NCBI GenBank assembly: GCA_034172985.1
Contig: JAXFDY010000195.1
Span: 1 to 39,346 of the forward strand
Source: CAG-303 sp034172985
GTDB taxonomy: Bacteria; Bacillota; Clostridia; Lachnospirales; Lachnospiraceae
Direction: 5' to 3'
Length of the DNA: 39,346 bases
The notes below the pieces were generated by a model. It had not been told where the DNA came from and did no database searches. It saw only the letters and a list, made by a program, of their open reading frames with translations. This document shows positions 34,005 to 39,346 of this stretch, one piece after another. A program made the position numbers and the translations under genes. The stretch's first letter is position 1; every line of letters starts with the position of its first letter.

Positions 34005-34499
34005 TCAGAGTTTTAGTTTTTTTACCCGTTTTACCAACTGTTCTGCCAAAATTCCGGTGAAAAGTCCGGTGATAATTCCCGCAATCATAAGATACGGAAA
34101 GTATGGTAAAACTCCCGTTCCCATAAGAATAACAGCCATACCCAGTTGCCCAATATTATGAAATACCGCCCCAAATATACTGGTGATATATAGATATTTT
34201 CCTTTTAACAGATGATTTATTCCACAATCTGCAGCAAAACACAAGATGCCTCCCGCAAAACTGTACAAAAGATAAACAATCTGACCTGTAAATACGGATG
34301 CAAGTAAAATACGCATAAAAAAAACAATCAATGCATCTTTCGGTGAATAGAGAACCAGCACAATCAATGTTATAACATTGGCCAGACCTAATTTTATAAA
34401 CGGCAGGGGAGTCAGCCCCGGAAGAGCCGACTCCACCATAAATATAATCAGTGCCAAAGCTGTATATAAACTTAATAATGTAATCTTTCTCGCAGACAT
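34005..34499 (-). CDS. Gx transporter-family membrane protein
   Basis: Hydrophobic protein of 164 residues with about five membrane segments. It matches the family once called heptaprenyl diphosphate synthase component I, now usually named Gx transporter (FIKLGLANVITLIVLVLYSPKDALIVFFMRILLASVFTG and GAVFHNIGQL are typical). Members resemble ECF S components; their substrate is not known with certainty. AGAGG precedes the ATG. It follows the ABC exporter pair by 14 bases and is probably the last gene of that operon. Confidence 0.85.
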   Translation of the reverse strand: MSARKITLLSLYTALALIIFMVESALPGLTPLPFIKLGLANVITLIVLVLYSPKDALIVFFMRILLASVFTGQIVYLLYSFAGGILCFAADCGINHLLKGKYLYITSIFGAVFHNIGQLGMAVILMGTGVLPYFPYLMIAGIITGLFTGILAEQLVKRVKKLKL

Positions 34500-34513
34500 C
34501 GTTACCTCTTTCT

Positions 34514-36286
34514 CTATATAGAACAGTTCAGTTTATAATACAAACCTTTCTTCTCCATAAGTTCCTTATGATTTCCTTCCTCTGCAATGCCTTTATCAGC
34601 TATATATAGAATTCTGTCGGCATTCCTGATAGTTGACAATCTGTGGGCTACGATGAAAGCAGTTTTTCCCTTCAATATGACTTCAAGAGCTTTCTGAATG
34701 AGATTTTCTGTCTCTGTATCAATAGAACTTGTGGCTTCATCCAGAATAATGACCGAAGGATTCTTTAGAATAATTCGTGCAAAACTAATCATCTGTTTTT
34801 CTCCTGCCGAAAGTCCGTCTCCCCGTTCCTCCAGTTCCTGATAATAACCATTTTTCAATTTGTTAATGCATTTATCTGCAAAAATAGTCTCTGCTGCCCT
34901 GATGCATTCCTCATCAGTAGCATCCGGTCGGCCATATCGGATATTATCGATCACCGTTCCTTTGAATATAAACGGGTCCTGCATCAGCACTCCTACCTCT
35001 CTTCGCAAAGATTGTAAAGTCGCTTCACGGACATCTACTCCATCGATTTTCACAGCGCCCTCATTTACATCATAAAAACGTGTCAGCATATTAATCACCG
35101 TTGTCTTTCCCGCTCCTGTAGGTCCTACAAGTGCAATGGTTTCCCCGGGACTCACATGTAAATCAAAATGCTCCAGGATATTTGCCCCCTCATCATATGC
35201 AAAAGTCACATCATCAAAATCAACCTGTCCTTTTACATCTGACAATTCTACGCTATTTTCTTCATTTTTGATATCAACCGGTGTATCTATAGTATCAAAC
35301 ACCTGCTCCAGATTAGATGTAACACTTGATAAATTCTGAATAATAGCAGCTATCTGGGTCAGTGGTCCACTAAATTGTCCCATATACATGGTAAAAGCTA
35401 CCACTACTCCGGCATTCACGGAATCATTTCCCTGAAGGATCAGAAACAGTGCGATTCCATACAGACATATGGTACCCAGATTCCAGAATATTTCAACAAT
35501 CGGTGTATTCAATTCATTCAACAATACAATTTTCCACCATGTTCTAATACTGATATCATGAACATCCTTATATATTTCTGTATTTTTCTCCACGCGGTTA
35601 TAGTTTTTTACTATTTTTTCGCCCATAATGGTTTCAACCAGAAAGGCAGTTCTGTTTGAAACTCTGGCACGGTGAAGGCCAAATCTTTTTCGAATCTTAT
35701 ACCGCAGGAAAAACACGCAAAACATCAATGGAATGACCGTGGCAAATACAATCCCTGTCAACGGAACACTGATACTAAGCATAAAAAATGTTACTACTAT
35801 CAGTTTTACGCAATAAACAAAAAACAATAATACATAATTTGTAAAGAAATTTGCCAGATCGTTAATATAGTCAGTTACACGGACTACAATTTTCCCATTT
35901 GGCCTGCTGTCGAAATAGTCAAATGGCAATTCCTGCAGCTTATAAAAAATCTCCCGGCGAATATCTGCTATGATATTATGTCCTGTTTTTCCCATCAAAG
36001 TCTGTTGAAAATAATTTATGCTGATTTCAAGGGCTGCCAGTACGATAAAACCAGAAATCACAACTACCAGCATCTCATAATCTTTTTCCGGTACAATTAC
36101 ATTGATAATATGTTTTAGCAACAATGGCGATATCAGGGAAGTACATGCTGCCAAAAGCATTAAGATACAGACCAGCACAAATACCTTCGTGTAAGGAAGG
36201 ACGTATTTCAGGATTCTTCCTAACTGCTTAATATCTATTTTCTTTTCAATTACTTCATTCTGAAAATATGTGTTTCTCTTTGCCAT
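34514..36286 (-). CDS. ABC exporter half-transporter, subunit with consensus Walker B
   Basis: Membrane domain (residues about 25-315, six segments) fused to a nucleotide-binding domain, 590 residues. Walker A is GPTGAGKTT, Walker B is SVIILDEATSSID with the catalytic Glu, and the switch His is in IVAHRLS. The signature motif is LSAGEKQ, departing from LSGGQ. ATG 36286 (MAKRNTYFQNEV) is chosen because GGAGG lies 9 bases upstream; an upstream ATG at 36322 lies within the partner gene. It starts 1 base after the stop of the other half, so the two are translationally coupled and almost certainly form a heterodimer. The substrate (drug, lipid or peptide) is unknown. Confidence 0.9.
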   Translation of the reverse strand: MAKRNTYFQNEVIEKKIDIKQLGRILKYVLPYTKVFVLVCILMLLAACTSLISPLLLKHIINVIVPEKDYEMLVVVISGFIVLAALEISINYFQQTLMGKTGHNIIADIRREIFYKLQELPFDYFDSRPNGKIVVRVTDYINDLANFFTNYVLLFFVYCVKLIVVTFFMLSISVPLTGIVFATVIPLMFCVFFLRYKIRKRFGLHRARVSNRTAFLVETIMGEKIVKNYNRVEKNTEIYKDVHDISIRTWWKIVLLNELNTPIVEIFWNLGTICLYGIALFLILQGNDSVNAGVVVAFTMYMGQFSGPLTQIAAIIQNLSSVTSNLEQVFDTIDTPVDIKNEENSVELSDVKGQVDFDDVTFAYDEGANILEHFDLHVSPGETIALVGPTGAGKTTVINMLTRFYDVNEGAVKIDGVDVREATLQSLRREVGVLMQDPFIFKGTVIDNIRYGRPDATDEECIRAAETIFADKCINKLKNGYYQELEERGDGLSAGEKQMISFARIILKNPSVIILDEATSSIDTETENLIQKALEVILKGKTAFIVAHRLSTIRNADRILYIADKGIAEEGNHKELMEKKGLYYKLNCSI

Positions 36287-36287
36287 A

Positions 36288-38114
36288 TTATACGACCTCC
36301 TCCCCATTGTCCAGATTATCATAATCTATGGCTGACTTTCGCTGATTTTCCTGTATCTCATAGACCCTGGCAAAATGTCCACCCAGCTTCATCAACTCTT
36401 CAAAAGTTCCTCTTTCTACTATCTCTCCATCCTGCATATAGATAATCTCATCACAATCTACCACAGAAGAAAGTCTGTGGGCAGAAATAAGCACTGTTTT
36501 ATCCGGATAATCTTCTTTGATAGTTTTTAATAACTTTTTTTCTGTTCCCATATCCAGCGCACTGGTAGAATCATCCATAACAAGCACAGGTGCATCCTTT
36601 AAAAGTGCCCGGGCAATCGACACTCTCTGTTTCTGTCCCCCGGACAGACCAAGACCACGTTCTCCTACAATGGTCTGATACTTTTCCGATAATTCCATAA
36701 TAAAATCATGAGCCTGTGCATTTTTAGCTGCCTTTTCAATATAAAAATCATCTATTTCCGGAGCGGAAAAAGCAATATTTGTTTCCACAGAATTTGAGAA
36801 TAAAAATACTTCCTGAAAAACATAGGAAAACTTATCTCTCAAAGATTTCAGCCGGTATTCCCGGATATCTCTGTCGTCAATCTTAATTTCTCCGCCACTT
36901 ACATCATGAATACGCACCAGACATTTCAGCAGCATACTCTTCCCGCTTCCGGTTCCCCCTGTGATACCGACTTTTTTTCCATAAGGAATATCAAGATTAA
37001 TATGCTTCAGCACCTGCTGTTCTTCCATGACCAAAGACATATCCTGAAACTGGATATGTGGTTTCTCTGACACATCAACAGCATTCTCTTTCTCAACAAT
37101 TCTGGATTCACATGCCATAAAATTCTGGATTTTTCCCCCTGCAACCAACTGTTGCTGCATCTGGAAAATAGTATTGTTAATCTGACTGATATGATCCATG
37201 ATTTTCAATACATAGCTGGAACAGGTGGCAAGAAATCCCACTTTCATATATTTCTTAATAACCAGTATGGCACTGATAGCTATTGTACCGATATATGCAA
37301 ACTGTTTAATACTGCTGAAAATCACTTCAAATTTTGCCGACAAACGAATCTGACGGATATGGGCATTTTTCAAATTATCATTTGACTGATCAAACTTTTC
37401 TTTTTCCAATTTCTCGTTTGTAAAAGAACGAACCAGACGAACTGCCTCAATATTTTCCTGCACAGTCAGATTCATGGTACTGTTGCAATTACGGATTGTC
37501 CGATAATTTACTCTGGCAATTTTCTTAAATTTTGTCAGTGCAATAGCAAAAAAAGGAATCAGAATCACCGGTACTGCCAGCAAACGATAATTAATCGTAG
37601 TCAGAATATAGGTACAAATAATCAATACGAAAATACTATCTGCCATATTTGGAATCATTCTGCAAAAGAAATCTTTAAACATGATGGTATCTGAATTTAC
37701 TGTCTGCAGCAATTCACCTGTATTATATTCTGCGATAGTCTCGCTGTCCAGTTCCATCAGTTTTCCAAATGTATCAACCCTGAGGTCTGTCTCCATATCA
37801 AGTCCCAATCTCTGAAACGTAACATTTTTAAAATAGATCAGTATGATTCTTGCAAGAATCAACAAGCCGAATACAGCCGCAATATGAAAGAATAGTTCAA
37901 AAGTTCTTGGTTCCCCATATTTCCCTGAAATAAGAAATGCAAATATTCCTTTTGAATCAGGTTCTGTATCAAGAATAATATAATCAATCAGTATTTCCGA
38001 CAATAACGGAATCATCAAATCTGCTGTGATTGCAAGAAAACTGCTTATCTGAGCCAAAATGGCAATCCACAAATATTTTTTCCAGTATTTCATGCCGAAT
38101 TTTATCGTTCCCAT
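36288..38114 (-). CDS. ABC exporter half-transporter, subunit with degenerate Walker B
   Basis: Membrane domain (residues about 15-310) plus nucleotide-binding domain, 608 residues. Walker A is GGTGSGKS and the signature is the canonical LSGGQKQR, but Walker B reads VLVMDDSTSALD, with Asp in place of the catalytic Glu. With its partner's LSAGE signature this makes one inactive-type and one active ATP site, as in BmrCD or TM287/288. GGAGG precedes the ATG. It is the first gene of the exporter operon and lies below a promoter with a palindromic operator. Confidence 0.9.
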   Translation of the reverse strand: MGTIKFGMKYWKKYLWIAILAQISSFLAITADLMIPLLSEILIDYIILDTEPDSKGIFAFLISGKYGEPRTFELFFHIAAVFGLLILARIILIYFKNVTFQRLGLDMETDLRVDTFGKLMELDSETIAEYNTGELLQTVNSDTIMFKDFFCRMIPNMADSIFVLIICTYILTTINYRLLAVPVILIPFFAIALTKFKKIARVNYRTIRNCNSTMNLTVQENIEAVRLVRSFTNEKLEKEKFDQSNDNLKNAHIRQIRLSAKFEVIFSSIKQFAYIGTIAISAILVIKKYMKVGFLATCSSYVLKIMDHISQINNTIFQMQQQLVAGGKIQNFMACESRIVEKENAVDVSEKPHIQFQDMSLVMEEQQVLKHINLDIPYGKKVGITGGTGSGKSMLLKCLVRIHDVSGGEIKIDDRDIREYRLKSLRDKFSYVFQEVFLFSNSVETNIAFSAPEIDDFYIEKAAKNAQAHDFIMELSEKYQTIVGERGLGLSGGQKQRVSIARALLKDAPVLVMDDSTSALDMGTEKKLLKTIKEDYPDKTVLISAHRLSSVVDCDEIIYMQDGEIVERGTFEELMKLGGHFARVYEIQENQRKSAIDYDNLDNGEEVV

Positions 38115-38149
38115 TTTTTTCCTTCCTCCTGTATTTCAACGAAAAGAAA

Positions 38150-38202
38150 AATGCAATATTTAATATTGCATTAACTATAGTAGATTTTATATTTGTTTAC
38201 AA
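38150..38202 (-). promoter_or_regulatory. Promoter of the ABC exporter operon with palindromic operator at the start site
   Basis: TTGTAA (38202-38197) and TATAGT (38179-38174) on the minus strand are 17 bases apart. Directly downstream, AATGCAATATT (38150-38160) and AATATTGCATT (38162-38172) form an exact inverted repeat about a single base, covering the likely transcription start. This suits a repressor. The same palindrome is followed by a TTTTTC run on the minus strand and could also act as a weak terminator for the ComEC-like gene. Confidence 0.65.
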
Positions 38203-38237
38203 TGATGAATACTGTTGACAAATTGATATTTTCTGTT

Positions 38238-39137
38238 TTATCCTGCCTGCCAGCTCTCGGATGGAGACATATTAAATATAATAGTTTTTCCATCAGAATA
38301 TGCCACCACAGTTCCCTGTTCATCGGTACGAAATACTTTAATTCCTCTGCTTCTCAATTCGTTTAACACACTTGAGTGGGGATGTCCATAACTGTTTCCC
38401 TCCCCACAACTGATAACTACATATTCCGGAAGTGCGGCATCCAGAAAACGGGATGTGTTGGCCGTTCCACTTCCATGGTGAGCCGCCTTAAAAACATCAC
38501 AGTCAATATCAATTCCATTTTGCAAAATATCCAGTTCTGCTTCTTCCTCTGCGTCTCCGGTAAACAAAAAGGATGTCTCTCCATAGGTAACAAGTGCTCC
38601 TACAGAATAATTATTTTCATTATCACCATAATCATCACTGCACGGAGCAATAATCGTTACGACCGCATCTCCAAGAGCATAAGTATCCCCCGGTTTCGGA
38701 TAAGTGATTTTCTTATTTTTATATGAAATCGTATCAATGACCTCCTCATAGGTCTTCGTATCTCTTTTCCTGTCCGGCATAATGATTGTATCACATTCAA
38801 AATGATAGAGTACCACATCCATTCCACCGATATGATCCGCATCTCCATGTGTCCCAATCACAATATCCAGAGATTCTACATTCTGACTGTTCAGATACGC
38901 TCTGACTGCCGTTCCTTTATCATTATTTCCAGCATCAATTAACATCGAATGACCATCACACTGAATCAGGGTTGCATCTCCCTGTCCTACATCAATATAA
39001 TGAACAGAAAATTTTCCTGACAAATCTTCATGTTCCTCATCCTCAGGAAGGTACTGCCACAAAAAAGCTGAAAAAAGTAATGCCAGAACAATTGCCAAAA
39101 ATGATTGTTTATTTCTTCGTCTTTTTACTCTAGCCAT
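38238..39137 (-). CDS. ComEC/Rec2-like secreted or membrane-anchored MBL-fold hydrolase
   Basis: A 299-residue protein with a basic N-terminus (MARVKRRRNKQS) and a single membrane segment or uncleaved signal at residues 13-30, so the catalytic part is outside the cell. The metallo-beta-lactamase fold resembles the C-terminal domain of ComEC: VHYIDVGQGDATLIQ, LIDAGNN, THGDADHIGG, LFTGDAEEEAE, KAAHHGSGTA and YGHPHSSVL. Stand-alone versions are common in Firmicutes and may be extracellular nucleases, but the function is not established. The start overlaps the end of the NYN nuclease gene by 13 bases. Confidence 0.85.
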   Translation of the reverse strand: MARVKRRRNKQSFLAIVLALLFSAFLWQYLPEDEEHEDLSGKFSVHYIDVGQGDATLIQCDGHSMLIDAGNNDKGTAVRAYLNSQNVESLDIVIGTHGDADHIGGMDVVLYHFECDTIIMPDRKRDTKTYEEVIDTISYKNKKITYPKPGDTYALGDAVVTIIAPCSDDYGDNENNYSVGALVTYGETSFLFTGDAEEEAELDILQNGIDIDCDVFKAAHHGSGTANTSRFLDAALPEYVVISCGEGNSYGHPHSSVLNELRSRGIKVFRTDEQGTVVAYSDGKTIIFNMSPSESWQAG

Positions 39138-39346
39138 GTTTCTCTGATTTCCTTTTCCATTTCTTTTATTTCCTGCTGAAATTCTCTTGATGATACACGT
39201 CTTGCCCCCTGTCCCATGATAATCAGCTGTTCCAGTCCGTCTGATGTGACCACTGTCACATGATGTTTTTTCGTTAATTCATGGGTCGTTTTCTCTATAT
39301 AGGCATCTGCAGTCTGAGCCTCCTTTGTATAAACCACATGAATATT
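39125..39346 (-). CDS. YacP/Rae1-like NYN-domain ribonuclease, C-terminal part (cut by window edge)
   Basis: The reading frame stays open to the right edge, so the start is missing. The visible 73 residues include VVYTKEAQTADAYIEKTTHEL and VVTSDGLEQLIIMGQGARRVSSREF, which are the distal acidic motifs of the NYN/PIN domain of YacP (Rae1 in Bacillus subtilis, a ribosome-associated endoribonuclease). Active-site acids Asp (TADAYIEK, VTSDG) are present. The assignment rests on this partial sequence. Confidence 0.75.
   Translation of the reverse strand, partial: NIHVVYTKEAQTADAYIEKTTHELTKKHHVTVVTSDGLEQLIIMGQGARRVSSREFQQEIKEMEKEIRETWLE

Noticed and set aside
33961..34010. Imperfect stem after the Gx-family gene as a terminator
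   Set aside because: On the minus strand the stem is followed by A-rich, not T-rich, sequence; pairing is interrupted, and no plus-strand gene needs it.
1..39346. tRNA, rRNA, CRISPR arrays, transposases, prophage genes
   Set aside because: I looked through the intergenic regions and found no cloverleaf-like sequence, regularly spaced repeats or recombinase genes; this is reading by eye, not a covariance search.

Overview
The window looks like chromosome from a Gram-positive, low-GC, spore-lineage Clostridia, most likely Lachnospiraceae. The reasons are: AGGAGG-type ribosome sites; sigma-A promoters with TTGACA/TATAAT elements; a SCIFF peptide with its radical SAM maturase beside a fused secDF; the recJ-apt-rel-hemZ-hisS gene order; HemZ-type coproporphyrinogen oxidation; and a LysM plus GH18 enzyme of the spore cortex/germination type. 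I saw no rRNA, tRNA, CRISPR array, transposase or phage gene. The assignment to family is an inference from gene content, not from a search.

Layout. (a) 1-8212, minus strand: recJ, apt, rel (ppGpp synthetase/hydrolase), an MBL-fold hydrolase, hemZ, a stand-alone HD-GYP domain and hisS (cut by the window edge) form one tightly packed housekeeping run. (b) 8231-14743, minus strand: a SulP anion transporter overlaps cdd, followed by the SCIFF peptide gene, its maturase and secDF, which ends in a strong terminator just ahead of recJ. (c) 14775-15559: bioY faces right from a promoter whose -35 lies inside a BirA-type operator, and it shares a bidirectional terminator with phoR. (d) 15569-23255, minus strand: the phosphate regulon, pstS-pstC-pstA-pstB, terminator, an SseB-domain protein, then phoU-phoB-phoR. 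The pstS and phoU promoters carry the same array of TTTAAC-like boxes at a fixed distance from an identical -10. The PstS protein appears to be circularly permuted, with its two halves in swapped order. (e) 23307-27718, plus strand: a MoxR ATPase, DUF58 protein and membrane transglutaminase operon. (f) 27722-32014, minus strand: DAHP synthase, a nitroreductase, a 180-base palindromic element, a winged-helix regulator with an operator inside its own core promoter, a nicotinamidase-like hydrolase and a LysM-GH18 enzyme. (g) 32074-39346, minus strand: a Na/Pi cotransporter-family protein, a Gx-family membrane protein, a heterodimeric ABC exporter pair, a ComEC-like secreted MBL protein and the end of a YacP/Rae1-like NYN nuclease.

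How the genes work together. The pst-pho block is a complete phosphate sensing and uptake system (importer, PhoU, sensor kinase, response regulator), and a second phosphate transporter lies 9 kb away under an ordinary sigma-A promoter. The SCIFF peptide and maturase form a constitutive-looking RiPP pair next to the Sec export motor. The MoxR/DUF58/transglutaminase operon is a recurrent envelope-associated set of unknown target. Most of the window is ordinary core genome. The items most worth a second look are the permuted PstS, the matched Pho-box promoters, the palindromic element at 29561-29743, and the hairpin between the SCIFF gene and its maturase.
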